The translations under genes were made by a program, and so were the position numbers. From Aneurinibacillus sp. REN35 (lineage in GTDB: Bacteria > Bacillota > Bacilli > Aneurinibacillales > Aneurinibacillaceae): 64,000 nucleotides of DNA. Below the pieces are notes generated by a model, which ran no database searches, was not told where the DNA came from, and saw nothing but the letters and a program-made list of their open reading frames with translations. The stretch lies in contig NZ_JBFTXJ020000002.1 of assembly GCF_041379945.2 (NCBI RefSeq), positions 248,001 to 312,000 of the forward strand, given 5' to 3'. Shown piece after piece: positions 41,657 through 50,032 of the stretch. Positions within the stretch are counted from its first letter, which is position 1. Each line of letters starts with the position of its first letter.

Positions 41657-41665
41657 CCAATCAGT

Positions 41666-41697
41666 AAGAGCAGCGATTTTCGTTTGCTCTTTTCTTT
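41666..41697 (+). terminator. Terminator-like hairpin before the AbrB-like gene
   Basis: AAGAGCA and TGCTCTT pair around 12 bases and are followed by TTCTTT. It could end the GNAT transcript or attenuate the AbrB-like one. Confidence 0.6.
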
Positions 41698-41757
41698 ACT
41701 GTTGAACAACTTGCGAGGCAATCATAGAAAAGATCTCTAATAGAGAAGAGGGATAGG

Positions 41758-42009
41758 ATGAAGCTAACAGGTATTGTACAAAAGGTGGATGAACTGGGAA
41801 GAGTTATACTGCCAATTGATGTACGGAAGAGCATGGGTATTGAGGAAAAGGATAGAATAGAAGTTTTTGTAGAAGGTGAAAAAATCATTCTACGGAAGTA
41901 TAAACCCGCCTGTCTATTTTGTAATTCCACATATGAAGTGTTTTCGTTTAAAGGAAAAATGATGTGTGTTGAGTGTTGCACAGACATGAAGCTGTATTAT
42001 TCTCCCTAG
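41758..42009 (+). CDS. AbrB/SpoVT-family regulator with two cysteine pairs
   Basis: The 83-residue protein starts with a complete AbrB swapped-hairpin DNA-binding domain (residues 1-47, MKLTGIVQKVDELGRVILPIDVRKSMGIEEKDRIEVFVEGEKIILRKY). The tail carries CLFC and CVECC about 20 residues apart, a possible zinc ribbon or redox switch. Its size is near that of AbrB and Abh, transition-state regulators. GAAGAGGGATAGG precedes the ATG. The upstream repeats could be its own operator. Targets are unknown. Confidence 0.9.
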   Translation: MKLTGIVQKVDELGRVILPIDVRKSMGIEEKDRIEVFVEGEKIILRKYKPACLFCNSTYEVFSFKGKMMCVECCTDMKLYYSP

Positions 42010-42024
42010 ACAAACAGACAAATG

Positions 42025-42066
42025 ACCCACCAGCCTGGGCATAAAAAATAGGACCGGTGGGTTTTG
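42025..42066 (+). terminator. Terminator after the AbrB-like gene
   Basis: ACCCACC and GGTGGGT form the outer stem, extended inward by partial pairs, followed by TTTT. Confidence 0.75.
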
Positions 42067-42158
42067 TATGACAAAAAAATGACTCGCTGCTGTGTGCTAA
42101 TTCCATATAGAAAGAGATGGATTGATTTGCGGTACAATTCGTGTGGCATCCTCGATAT

Positions 42159-42782
42159 CTATATGCTTGAATGCGCCGTTATGTTTGCTTTCATTAAAGA
42201 GGCAATTTTTTGCTCATCTGTCGTTGAAATCTGCTCCAGTTGCTTAACAATGAGCTCCTGCCGTTGTAAGGGGTGGTTTTGACTTAGTTTTGCTTTCCCC
42301 TCTATTTTACTGATTTTTATTTTGAAGCCCTGTACGCCTTTGTTCATACCAGCAAGAAACTCAGTGTCTACATCGTGCAGTCTATAGGAACTGTTGGGCG
42401 CTTCATACTTTACAACCATTTCCTGCAGCGAATCCATTAATTCATTCTCATCCTCTAACAGCTCGACTTCTCCATAGACATGAACGGTCACATAATTCCA
42501 TGTTGGTACCGCTCTATCTGTCTCATACCAGGAGGGAGAGATATAGCAGTGCGGACCATGAAAAACGGCTAAGACGGTTTGTTTTTTAATATCTTTCCAC
42601 TGCGGATTCGGCCGAGCAAAATGTCCGTATAAGTATGTATGCTCCTCGTTTAAAAGCAAAGGTAAATGAGTAGCGAACGGCAGTCCATTATGTTGAGAGA
42701 ATAGCGTCGCAAAACTATGCTCTTTTATAATATCATAGGCGATTGCTGCATCTGTAATGGTGAAGTGTGAAGGAATATACAC
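42159..42782 (-). CDS. paiB: PaiB-type FMN-binding negative regulator
   Basis: The 207-residue protein matches the PaiB split-barrel FMN-binding family: [11 protein letters not shown] at the N-terminus, [45 protein letters not shown] and [20 protein letters not shown]. In B. subtilis paiB represses sporulation and protease genes, but many homologues are annotated only from sequence. The paiA acetyltransferase is not adjacent; the GNAT gene at 40953 is on the other strand and separated by two features. GAAAGGAA lies about 11 bases before the ATG. Confidence 0.92.
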   Translation of the reverse strand: MYIPSHFTITDAAIAYDIIKEHSFATLFSQHNGLPFATHLPLLLNEEHTYLYGHFARPNPQWKDIKKQTVLAVFHGPHCYISPSWYETDRAVPTWNYVTVHVYGEVELLEDENELMDSLQEMVVKYEAPNSSYRLHDVDTEFLAGMNKGVQGFKIKISKIEGKAKLSQNHPLQRQELIVKQLEQISTTDEQKIASLMKANITAHSSI

Positions 42783-42850
42783 GGCAGGTTCCTTTCAGAA
42801 TTTTTTCTCTATTATACTATATAGAACCTTGTGCAGTAGTCTAAAATATC

Positions 42851-42887
42851 AAAGGATAGACAAAGCAGATTGCCGTATCTATCCTTT
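42851..42887. terminator. Hairpin between paiB and the DAO-family gene
   Basis: AAAGGATAGA and TCTATCCTTT are perfect ten-base arms around 17 bases. On the minus strand GATATTTT follows, so it could end the upstream oxidoreductase transcript. Confidence 0.6.
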
Positions 42888-42930
42888 TCTTCTATCCTTT
42901 ATTTATTTTGGGCGGAGAATCTATGTGTTT

Positions 42931-44166
42931 TTAAGATTTCTTCATCGTGTGCAAAAAAGGACGAGTCTGCAGATAGAGATCAAGATCGGGCTGAGAACCT
43001 GTAACGATTGCTTCCGTGATGATTTTGGCAAGCATCATGCTGTATACGGTACCGTTATCACCGTAGGCGTAGAGGAAGTAGCTGTTTGGGAAGGAATCAT
43101 ACATACCGATCATAGGCAGTCCATCGTGTGTTCCGCCATAAAAGGCTCCCAGGTAGAATTCCGGTTGGACGCGTATAGCAGGAAATAATTCATTGAACTC
43201 TTCGATCAGCTTGTCTTTTTTATGCATGATTTTTGAATCGCGGTCATCTGCATGCGTCGTATCCTCATCAAGACCGCCAATAATAATCCGGTTATCCTTC
43301 GTCGTACGCATATAGATATAAGGACGTGCGGTTTCCCAGATGAGTGTGCGTTTGTGCCAGGAGGCAAAATCCTCATCCGTTAGTTGATTGGTGATGACCG
43401 CATAGGAGCTGCTGATTACCGCGTTTTTTTCCTTTTTCGTCTCTAACGCCTCATAGCCCCCCGCAAAAATAACATAACGAGCATGGATGGCCCGCTGGTT
43501 ATTTGTATAAAATGTTGATTGGTCATCTCGATACACCTCTCCGGTAACTTCTGTCTCTTCGTAGATACGTACTCCTCGACTGCGCGCTTTCTCTAGTAAG
43601 CCAAGCGTAAATGCGTAGGGATTAAGCTCCCCGTCATTTTTGATGTAAAGCGCCGCTCGCTTCGTAAACGGATACAGTCTGCCAATCTCCTCCTCGGTTA
43701 TGTACTCTACATCGAATCCGTGCTTCTTTAGCAGCTCATACTCGCGCACAAGCTTGGTGACATCTTCTGGGTAGCTGGCATAATACAGGCTGTCTCTACG
43801 TGTGAATTCAGGATCAATAGGCAGAGAGACAGCAGCTTTCTCAATCTCATTGATTGCTTGTCGACACAGTGTAAGATGACGAAGGGTATAGCGTTCTCCA
43901 AACGTGTTTGCAAGCTCAAAGCACATTTTATCACCTGCGTATTGAATGAGCGCCGTGTTCGTGCTGGTGCTTCCGTATCCTATTTTTCTTTTATCTACGA
44001 CGACTACATCAAGGTCGTGCTCACTAAGATAATATGCGCATTGAGCACCGGAGCTGCCACCGCCAATAATTAATACGTCACATTCGACATCCGCTTCAAG
44101 CGCTGGGTATACCGGAGTATCAGAAAGGGTTGTAGGCCAGTACAGCCTACCGCTTTGCAAATCCAT
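42931..44166 (-). CDS. FAD-dependent oxidoreductase, DAO family
   Basis: The 411-residue flavoprotein has the FAD-binding fingerprint CDVLIIGGGSSGAQCAYYLSEHDLDVVVVDKRKIGYGSTSTNTALIQY near residues 29-75 and closes with the second FAD contact region LPMIGMYDSFPNSYFLYAYGDNGTVYSMMLAKII. The family oxidises amines or amino acids (glycine oxidase, sarcosine oxidase, gamma-glutamylputrescine oxidase). The substrate is not evident. ATG 44166 follows AAAGGTTGGTGAT; a longer frame extends to 44262 but covers the neighbouring terminator. It appears to be monocistronic. Confidence 0.85.
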   Translation of the reverse strand: MDLQSGRLYWPTTLSDTPVYPALEADVECDVLIIGGGSSGAQCAYYLSEHDLDVVVVDKRKIGYGSTSTNTALIQYAGDKMCFELANTFGERYTLRHLTLCRQAINEIEKAAVSLPIDPEFTRRDSLYYASYPEDVTKLVREYELLKKHGFDVEYITEEEIGRLYPFTKRAALYIKNDGELNPYAFTLGLLEKARSRGVRIYEETEVTGEVYRDDQSTFYTNNQRAIHARYVIFAGGYEALETKKEKNAVISSSYAVITNQLTDEDFASWHKRTLIWETARPYIYMRTTKDNRIIIGGLDEDTTHADDRDSKIMHKKDKLIEEFNELFPAIRVQPEFYLGAFYGGTHDGLPMIGMYDSFPNSYFLYAYGDNGTVYSMMLAKIITEAIVTGSQPDLDLYLQTRPFLHTMKKS

Positions 44167-44261
44167 TGTATCACCAACCTTTTTAAAATGTATTGTTGTT
44201 AAAGCATACTGATTAGTGTGGAACAAAAACTGAAATCCATGCGCCAAAACGCGTACAAACA

Positions 44262-44298
44262 AAAAGAACCCGGAAGAGACTGTACCGTCGCTCCGGGT
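44262..44298 (-). terminator. Terminator of the 20-codon CxxC transcript
   Basis: ACCCGGA and TCCGGGT arms around 17 bases. On the minus strand TCTTTTTG follows directly. It lies 10 bases past the tiny ORF's stop. Confidence 0.8.
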
Positions 44299-44307
44299 GT
44301 GGGCTGG

Positions 44308-44370
44308 TTATTTCTTTTTCCCTTTTGGAGATTTTGAGCCGCGCCGTTTGCCGCAAGATGAACAAGCCAT
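44308..44370 (-). CDS. Tiny 20-residue CxxC basic protein
   Basis: The ORF encodes MACSSCGKRRGSKSPKGKKK: one CxxC pair followed by ten lysines and arginines. AAAGGAGGG ends 6 bases before ATG 44370; another in-frame ATG two codons upstream abuts that site. A good terminator follows immediately, so the ORF sits on its own short transcript unit upstream of the DAO-family gene. Shine-Dalgarno, start, stop and terminator in this compact order are hard to explain by chance. Function is unknown; nucleic-acid or metal binding is a guess from composition. Confidence 0.6.
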   Translation of the reverse strand: MACSSCGKRRGSKSPKGKKK

Positions 44371-44596
44371 CTTCATCCCTCCTTTTGTCGTATCCATACA
44401 GTAAATGTAAAGAGCAGAAAAAAGGTTTGGACAAATTAGCCCTAGCTAATGCCCAAATCATATGCGGTAGCTTCAATATAAGAAGGTTTAATGACAATAG
44501 AATGCTTAGCCCCTTTGTTATTGAAAATTATAGTATTATGGTTATAGGTATTAAATCATCTAAAGATAGATTGTTTGCATACTAGGAGGGAAGGAA

Positions 44597-46579
44597 ATGA
44601 AGACTTTAGGGGGGAAACTCAACGTAGTCCTTGGTATTATGATCACCTTTTTTTTATTAGCGGTGACAATACTTAACTATAATGGGGCAAAACAGGAGAT
44701 TTTACGGGGATATGAACAGCAGGCAAACGGCAAGCTGCAAGTTATTACCGCTCGAATTGATGCATGGCTTACTTCGCATCAGCAGATTGTTGGTATGATT
44801 GCAGAGCAAGAGAACGTGCACAGCGCAAGCAGCGAGGCCGCGCGAAACGCTTATATAGAGGGCATTTCCAAGCGCTATTCCTTTTTTGAAACCATTGCTT
44901 TTTGCGACAGGAATGGAGATATTGTTTTACCGGATGGAAAGGGGAAGCGTGTTAATATTAAAGAGCGCGATCACTTTATCCGTACCATGAAAGGCGAGTC
45001 CGTGATTACAGATCCAATGACGTCCAAAGCAACGGGGAATGTGACGATCATGTTGACTGCTCCGGTAAAGAAGGACGGGCAGATTATCGGCTTTATTGTA
45101 GCATCGATTCCGATTGACGCATTGGTGAAGGTAATCATGGAAGAAAAACTTGGAGAGACAGGCTACCCGTTTGTTTTCATCAAGAATGGATTAGAAATTG
45201 CGCATAAGAATAAAGATTATATAATGAAACGAAACGTATACGAGACAGATATCCCGGAACTTACCGAGCTTGCAGACCGGGCGCTGAGGGGCGAGACCGG
45301 AAAGATTCGCTATGAGAAAGATGGAGAAGAGAAGTATGGGTATTTCTCAAAAGCAAAGAAGGTAGAATGGGGCATAGCCATCGTATTGCCTGTTGAGGAA
45401 GCGGAAGTAGGAGCCAAGCGTTTGTTCTATCGCAGTCTTCTGGTGAGCGGGGTGGCGCTTATTGCTTGTATGGTTGTTGTGTTCCTGATCCTGCGCAGAT
45501 TGGTAGCACCGATTCGCGGACTAAGTGAAAGTGTGCAATACATTGCAGAAGGGGACTTAACGCATACGATTTCATCAAGCAGATCAAGGGATGAAGTGGG
45601 CCAGCTTGCCGCTGGATTCACGCAGATGACCGAGGGCATGTCACATGTACTTAACGAAGTGAAGCGTTCTACATCTACGCTCAATGACTCTGCGCGCTCA
45701 TTAAACCGAATGAATGAAGATATGAAGGTATCGGCAGAACAGGTTGCGTGTGCGACAGAAGAGTTTACGAAGGGAGCGGCTGAAGTCTCAGCATCCATTC
45801 AGCATACCGCAGAGGATGTAGAAGAGATGAATGCAAGCATTCAAGCGATGGGAACGGTATTTATGGCTGTTCAATCTGATTCGCAGCAAGCACAATACAC
45901 ATCGACAGATGGCATGCATCAGGCAACGGATACATTAGCGCGAATGGAGCGGATTGCCGGTACGATTGAGAACAGTGCCATATCGATTCATCAACTCAGT
46001 GAGAAAACAAAAGACATCGAGGGCATTGTTACGGTCATTACTAATATTGCCAGCCAAACGAATCTTCTTGCGTTAAATGCGGCGATTGAAGCGGCTCGTG
46101 CCGGTGAGCAGGGACGAGGCTTTGCGGTGGTAGCAAATGAGGTGCGCAAGCTGGCTGAGCAGACGGCCGCAGCAGTTCAAGGCATCAGTGACATCGTTGC
46201 AGAAAATCAGCGTCAGATGCAGCAGGTGGTTATCGCGGCAGAAGAGGGAAGAGCGGAAGCTGCTGAAGGGGCGGAGTCGGTAAAACAGATGACGCGCTCT
46301 TTCCACCTGATTACCGATAAGATTGGTGAGATGGATGGCAATGTCCAGCGATTCAGCGAACTGTTAGCTGAACTCGCACAGAAAAGTACAGAGATCTCAC
46401 ACAACATAGAGAACGTATCCGCTGTGACACAGGAGTTCTCCGCAGGAGCCCAGGAGATTACGGCTTCTTCTGAGGAGCAATTATCTACGATGAGAAATCT
46501 TGCAGAAAGCGCCAAGCAGCTAGAAGACATGTCTGAGCAGTTGGCCGGTACAGTAAAAAGATTTAAAACAAACGCATAG
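44597..46579 (+). CDS. Methyl-accepting chemotaxis protein
   Basis: The 660-residue chemoreceptor has a first membrane span (residues 8-27), an extracellular dCache-type ligand domain (about 35-280, with [33 protein letters not shown]), a second span near 283-302, a HAMP domain (about 303-355) and a long cytoplasmic coiled coil. The conserved kinase-binding tip is present ([39 protein letters not shown]). It signals to CheA/CheW. AGGAGGGAAGG precedes the ATG. No ligand can be named. A strong terminator ends the transcript. Confidence 0.95.
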   Translation: MKTLGGKLNVVLGIMITFFLLAVTILNYNGAKQEILRGYEQQANGKLQVITARIDAWLTSHQQIVGMIAEQENVHSASSEAARNAYIEGISKRYSFFETIAFCDRNGDIVLPDGKGKRVNIKERDHFIRTMKGESVITDPMTSKATGNVTIMLTAPVKKDGQIIGFIVASIPIDALVKVIMEEKLGETGYPFVFIKNGLEIAHKNKDYIMKRNVYETDIPELTELADRALRGETGKIRYEKDGEEKYGYFSKAKKVEWGIAIVLPVEEAEVGAKRLFYRSLLVSGVALIACMVVVFLILRRLVAPIRGLSESVQYIAEGDLTHTISSSRSRDEVGQLAAGFTQMTEGMSHVLNEVKRSTSTLNDSARSLNRMNEDMKVSAEQVACATEEFTKGAAEVSASIQHTAEDVEEMNASIQAMGTVFMAVQSDSQQAQYTSTDGMHQATDTLARMERIAGTIENSAISIHQLSEKTKDIEGIVTVITNIASQTNLLALNAAIEAARAGEQGRGFAVVANEVRKLAEQTAAAVQGISDIVAENQRQMQQVVIAAEEGRAEAAEGAESVKQMTRSFHLITDKIGEMDGNVQRFSELLAELAQKSTEISHNIENVSAVTQEFSAGAQEITASSEEQLSTMRNLAESAKQLEDMSEQLAGTVKRFKTNA

Positions 46580-46587
46580 GATATAAG

Positions 46588-46616
46588 AAAAAGCCGGTCA
46601 AAGGGACCGGCTTTTT
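46588..46616 (+). terminator. Terminator of the chemoreceptor gene
   Basis: AAAAAGCCGGTC and GACCGGCTTTTT, perfectly paired over a 5-base loop. Confidence 0.93.
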
Positions 46617-46642
46617 CATCGTTCATATAAAAAGCGACTGGT

Positions 46643-47008
46643 TTAGAACGTAATCACACGAAAAGCGATGAGAAGCACTAAGGCAAGCAGAACGATAAGT
46701 CCGATCCAAAGAGCGCCTGCGCTTTCCTTTCTGGCAGTTTTGCTAAGAATCATTTCCATTACACCAATCATTAAGAACGCTGAAATACCCTTAATGATAT
46801 AAGCAAGCGGGAATTGATAAGCAGAGAGCATTAACGCTCCGGTGATGATCATGACAAGAGCAATCAGTCGGAAGATCATCCGGACAATTTTTTGCGCCTT
46901 CATCTTTCCTGCTTTGCTGAGCAAGTAGCTTAGGATAAAGAGGAGCAAAATCCAAAACCAAGAATCGGCATGAATTCGCTGTAATATCATAACTACATCT
47001 GATGACAC
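46643..47008 (-). CDS. yisL: DUF1516 membrane protein, YisL-like
   Basis: The 121-residue protein has four hydrophobic spans (residues 17-32, 43-62, 68-88, 98-118) and resembles YisL/DUF1516: HADSWFWILLLFILSYLLSK and the short charged turns GKMKAQKIVRMIFR. The function is unknown in the family. The start is GTG 47008 with AGGAGG 9 bases upstream; no nearer ATG fits. It stands alone and is convergent with the chemoreceptor. Confidence 0.8.
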   Translation of the reverse strand: MSSDVVMILQRIHADSWFWILLLFILSYLLSKAGKMKAQKIVRMIFRLIALVMIITGALMLSAYQFPLAYIIKGISAFLMIGVMEMILSKTARKESAGALWIGLIVLLALVLLIAFRVITF

Positions 47009-47120
47009 GATAGAATTCCTCCTGGGATTGAATAATATATCCCAAGTATACCCCTTTTACACTACAAGGATATGAAATAACCTTAGAATTTTTTTGACGA
47101 AATTGTGACGATAAACGGTT

Positions 47121-47960
47121 TTAGTGTGTTTTTTTAGGCCGCGGCACAGGGTGGAAGATAGGACGGGCAGCGTACGTGGAGGACCTGATATCTGGAATGC
47201 AGAATGGACCTTTCTTTTTAGCGGGTTTGCCGGGTACGTCAACCTGCTGGCGCTGTAGAATTTTTACGTATAGGTCCACGACCATGATTTCTTTTATCGT
47301 ATCAAAAGCATAATGTTCTCCGCAAAAGCGCCCTTTCTTCTCTTCTACGGTATCAAGTTCGATAACCTGTGCATAAATCAGCTCACAAAAAGGTTTCTCA
47401 GCGAAGTGCTGTCGATTGAGAAAAGCACTTTCTTTACTGTGCGTATGCATTCCATGTTTTGAAGAAAAGTGGATGTCTCCCTGCGGCTGCGGATCGTAGA
47501 ATGTAAGTCCTTGTATGGGGACGCTTGTTTTGATTTCAGTGGCGCACTCAAACGGTATGTCTGTCGTTAAATGATCAAGCCCGCCGGAGATACCATCGTC
47601 ATCCACACATTTTATGTCAGCGAATTCGATCGTTTTACGCACGAATCCACGAATGAACGCTTTAATTGTATGCGCATCATTAAACGGAAGGATTTTGCAC
47701 TGCTTGATATGGACATCCTTTTCAATTTTTCTAATAGAGATAGCTGCTCTGGGCAGACGGACTATGGCTTCAATATTTACCTGCACCCGCGCTTCTGTGA
47801 GCACAACAGGTGTTTTTACGACCAGCGGGCCGGGTACACCCGTTGCGGGCCATTCGCTGCTTGGACATTCGGATATCGTTTCAACGCTGATGATCTTATG
47901 CCGGCATGGATCCTCCATCTCTTGAGATGAATTATCGTAATTGTTGTCTTGGTAGGACAC
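47121..47960 (-). CDS. Spore-coat/exosporium-like protein (BC_2427/DUF3794-related)
   Basis: The 279-residue protein is beta-rich and contains two similar stretches about proteins of the outer spore layers: PGPLVVKTPVVLTEARVQVNIEAIVRLPRAAISIRKIEKDVHIKQCKILP and a later CEATEIKTSVPIQGL-like strand pair. This recalls DUF3794/BC_2427-type coat or exosporium proteins. The assignment is by pattern only. Starts at GTG 47960 with AAGGAGG 7 bases upstream. The C-terminus is basic and proline-rich (RPIFHPVPRPKKTH). It is monocistronic and divergent from the hydrolase gene. A sporulation-time promoter is expected but not clearly visible. Confidence 0.6.
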   Translation of the reverse strand: MSYQDNNYDNSSQEMEDPCRHKIISVETISECPSSEWPATGVPGPLVVKTPVVLTEARVQVNIEAIVRLPRAAISIRKIEKDVHIKQCKILPFNDAHTIKAFIRGFVRKTIEFADIKCVDDDGISGGLDHLTTDIPFECATEIKTSVPIQGLTFYDPQPQGDIHFSSKHGMHTHSKESAFLNRQHFAEKPFCELIYAQVIELDTVEEKKGRFCGEHYAFDTIKEIMVVDLYVKILQRQQVDVPGKPAKKKGPFCIPDIRSSTYAARPIFHPVPRPKKTH

Positions 47961-48149
47961 TGCATATCCTCCTTTTCTGTTTCCTTTACCTTACAGTAGT
48001 AAATGCAGAGATAATAAAAAAGGGTATAGGCAAACGCCCATTTTTTTACCGTTTAACCCAAATAAAATGGTAAAATATTCATATTATGTCGTGTTAGATG
48101 GAGGAGAATAGTGATGAGAGAGAGTTGAGCGAAGAATCAAGAAGTACGC

Positions 48150-48869
48150 TTGCATTACATTGATGCACAGGCAGAGATGGGGGCTGTACCGGCTTTAGTG
48201 ATCTGTCCGGGGCTATCAGAGCCGGCTGAGAATTATAGGCCGATCTTATCCGCACTTACGGAGCGGCGAACCATCGCCCTATCCTTTCGCGGTCGAGGAA
48301 AAAGCGACGCGCCTAAAACGGGATATTCGCTAGAGCAGCATATAGAAGATATCAGAAGTGTAGTGAAGAGCGCACAGCTACCTGCGTTTTATTTACTGGG
48401 ATATTCGCGTGGGGTCTCGTATGCGTTAGGATTTGCTCTGCGCTATCCTGACCGTATCAAAGGGCTTATTTTGGCTGAATATCCGGCAGAACATAAAAAG
48501 ATGCCGCATGGCTGGGCAGATGAATACATGGCAAGCTATTGGGGAGAGCAAAAGGGATCGGAGCTGATGAAGGCGCATGTTGTCAACGGGATCGAGCAGG
48601 ATGCGCGGCAAGTTGATTTCTGGGAAGTGCTGTCGCAGGTGAGCTGCCCAGTTCTGCTGCTGCGGGGAACAGGCATCGAGTCATTGCTATCTGCGGAGCA
48701 AGCTGCACGCTATATTCAGTGTTTATCACAGACAAAGGTGCAGCTTGAAGTATTTGAAGGAGCGGGTCATACAGTAAAGGAATTCGATCTAGATCGGTTT
48801 GTTCGTACAATCCGCGAATTTCTTTTCGGTATAGAGGCAGAATTATCAAGCGATAAATTTCAAAAATGA
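48150..48869 (+). CDS. Alpha/beta hydrolase with an in-frame TGA after its best start
   Basis: The 239-residue frame is a standard alpha/beta hydrolase: oxyanion strand PALVICPGLSEPAENY, FRGRGKSDAPKTGYS, nucleophile elbow LLGYSRGVSYALG (Ser in GYSRG) and catalytic His in FEGAGHTVKEFD. The only ATG with a good ribosome binding site (48114, GGAGGAG 6 bases upstream) is in the same frame but is followed by TGA at 48126-48128; residues after the stop (AKNQEVRLHYIDA) look like the genuine N-terminus. Translation could restart at TTG 48150, which has a poor site. So the gene is either recently disrupted, weakly expressed by reinitiation, or affected by a sequencing error. Confidence 0.75.
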   Translation: MHYIDAQAEMGAVPALVICPGLSEPAENYRPILSALTERRTIALSFRGRGKSDAPKTGYSLEQHIEDIRSVVKSAQLPAFYLLGYSRGVSYALGFALRYPDRIKGLILAEYPAEHKKMPHGWADEYMASYWGEQKGSELMKAHVVNGIEQDARQVDFWEVLSQVSCPVLLLRGTGIESLLSAEQAARYIQCLSQTKVQLEVFEGAGHTVKEFDLDRFVRTIREFLFGIEAELSSDKFQK

Positions 48870-48892
48870 AAACATATATTTCAAATAAGAAA
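48858..48892 (+). promoter_or_regulatory. Two activator-binding palindromes upstream of the cox operon
   Basis: TTTCAAAAATGAAA (48858-48871) and the imperfect TTTCAAATAAGAAA (48879-48892) are 21 bp apart, on one face of the helix, and lie about 60-80 bp before the -24 element. The same palindrome precedes the second sigma-54 operon. Confidence 0.75.
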
Positions 48893-48943
48893 ATAAAAGA
48901 ACAGATCAAAAAAGAAAATAGCGAGAAATAAGGCAGTTTCTGT

Positions 48944-48959
48944 TGGTATTGTATTTGCA
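48944..48959 (+). promoter_or_regulatory. Sigma-54 promoter of the coxG operon
   Basis: TGGTATTGTATTTGCA fits the -24/-12 consensus TGGCAC-N5-TTGCW in the GG and GC elements with the required spacing. It lies 55 bases before the coxG ATG. No sigma-A promoter is evident. Confidence 0.8.
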
Positions 48960-49013
48960 AAATAAAAAATTATATGAAAAGATAAAAACATTACAACAAG
49001 AGAGGAGTCGCTC

Positions 49014-49460
49014 ATGAAAATCGAGTACAAATACACGTTTGACGCACCGAGAGAGATTGTCTGGAAAGTGATTCAAGATCAGGATGCGCTTCGCAGCTCG
49101 CTTCCAGGCTGCAAGTCATTCGAAAAGGGAGACGGCGATGTGTACCATGCTGAAATGGGGGTTAGCATCGGCCCGGTAAAGGGGGTATTTACCGGAGAGG
49201 TCCAGCAGGTGAATCAGGAGGAGCCCGAATCATACCGGCTATTGGTACGCGGCAAAGGGAAGCCAGGCGAGATTGATGCCGTGGCTGACATGAAGCTCGA
49301 TGAAGCAGAAGAGAAGACAAATCTTACGTGCAGTGCAGAAGTTCAGGTAACGGGCGTGCTTGCTTCGGTTGGACAGCGCATCATGAACGGGGCAGCCAAG
49401 GTGGTGCTCAGCCAATTCTTTAAATCAATGGATAAGGAAATGAAGCAGCGTCAGGCATAA
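49014..49460 (+). CDS. coxG: CoxG-like SRPBCC protein
   Basis: The 148-residue SRPBCC protein has FDAPREIVWKVIQDQDALRSSLPGCKSFEKGDGDVYHAEM at the start and the closing helix ASVGQRIMNGAAKVVLSQFFKSMDKEMKQ. It parallels the CoxG-like protein of the other hydroxylase cluster. As first gene of an operon for a molybdenum hydroxylase it probably helps anchor the enzyme or couple it to the membrane, as proposed for CoxG. AAGAGAGGAGTCGCTC precedes the ATG. Expression should depend on sigma-54. Confidence 0.9.
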   Translation: MKIEYKYTFDAPREIVWKVIQDQDALRSSLPGCKSFEKGDGDVYHAEMGVSIGPVKGVFTGEVQQVNQEEPESYRLLVRGKGKPGEIDAVADMKLDEAEEKTNLTCSAEVQVTGVLASVGQRIMNGAAKVVLSQFFKSMDKEMKQRQA

Positions 49461-49499
49461 CAACGAAAGGACAAGTATATTAAATCGGAGGTGGATCGT

Positions 49500-50030
49500 G
49501 TGTCTCAAGAGAAAATGAAAATATCAGTTACTGTGAATGGAACACCGCGTACAGCGGAAGTTGAGCCGCGTATGCTGCTTGTACATTTTTTACGCGATAC
49601 GCTGGATTTAACGGGAACGCATGTTGGTTGTGATACGACCCAATGCGGAGCGTGTACGGTCATGTTGAACGGAGAGCCGGTCAAATCATGTACGGTGCTT
49701 GCCGTTCAGGCAGACGGCGAGCAGGTAATGACGGTGGAAGGACTTGGGGATATGGAGCAGCTTCATCCCATTCAGCAGGGCTTCTGGGAGAAGCACGGCC
49801 TGCAGTGCGGCTTCTGTACACCGGGTGTCATGATGGCTACTGCGGGACTTCTAAAGGAGAATCCGAATCCGACAGAAGAAGAAATTCGGGAGGGACTTGA
49901 AGGAGTTATCTGTCGCTGTACGGGCTATCAATATATCGTAAATGCGGTACAGCATGCCGCCGAGCTGATGAGCGGCGGCGAGGTGAAGAAGGACAAAGGC
50001 GAAACATTACATACGGGAGGTGGCAGATAA
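49500..50030 (+). CDS. coxS: Molybdenum hydroxylase [2Fe-2S] subunit (CoxS-like)
   Basis: The 176-residue small subunit carries two [2Fe-2S] clusters: Cys44, 49, 52, 64 (GCDTTQCGACTVMLNGEPVKSC) and Cys103, 106, 138, 140 (CGFCTPGV, CRCTGY). GTG 49500 is preferred because GGAGG ends 8 bases before it. The C-terminal tail (GGEVKKDKGETLHTGGGR) is longer than usual. It passes electrons from the CoxL-like to the CoxM-like subunit. Confidence 0.95.
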   Translation: MSQEKMKISVTVNGTPRTAEVEPRMLLVHFLRDTLDLTGTHVGCDTTQCGACTVMLNGEPVKSCTVLAVQADGEQVMTVEGLGDMEQLHPIQQGFWEKHGLQCGFCTPGVMMATAGLLKENPNPTEEEIREGLEGVICRCTGYQYIVNAVQHAAELMSGGEVKKDKGETLHTGGGR

Positions 50031-50032
50031 GC

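Larger units (their letters stand above)
41406..41757 (+). other. Intergenic region of 352 bp
   Basis: No supported ORF. It contains three copies of a 9-bp word in alternating orientation (41620-41656), a terminator-like hairpin (41666-41697), and the ribosome binding site AGAAGAGGGATAGG of the AbrB-like gene. Confidence 0.5.
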
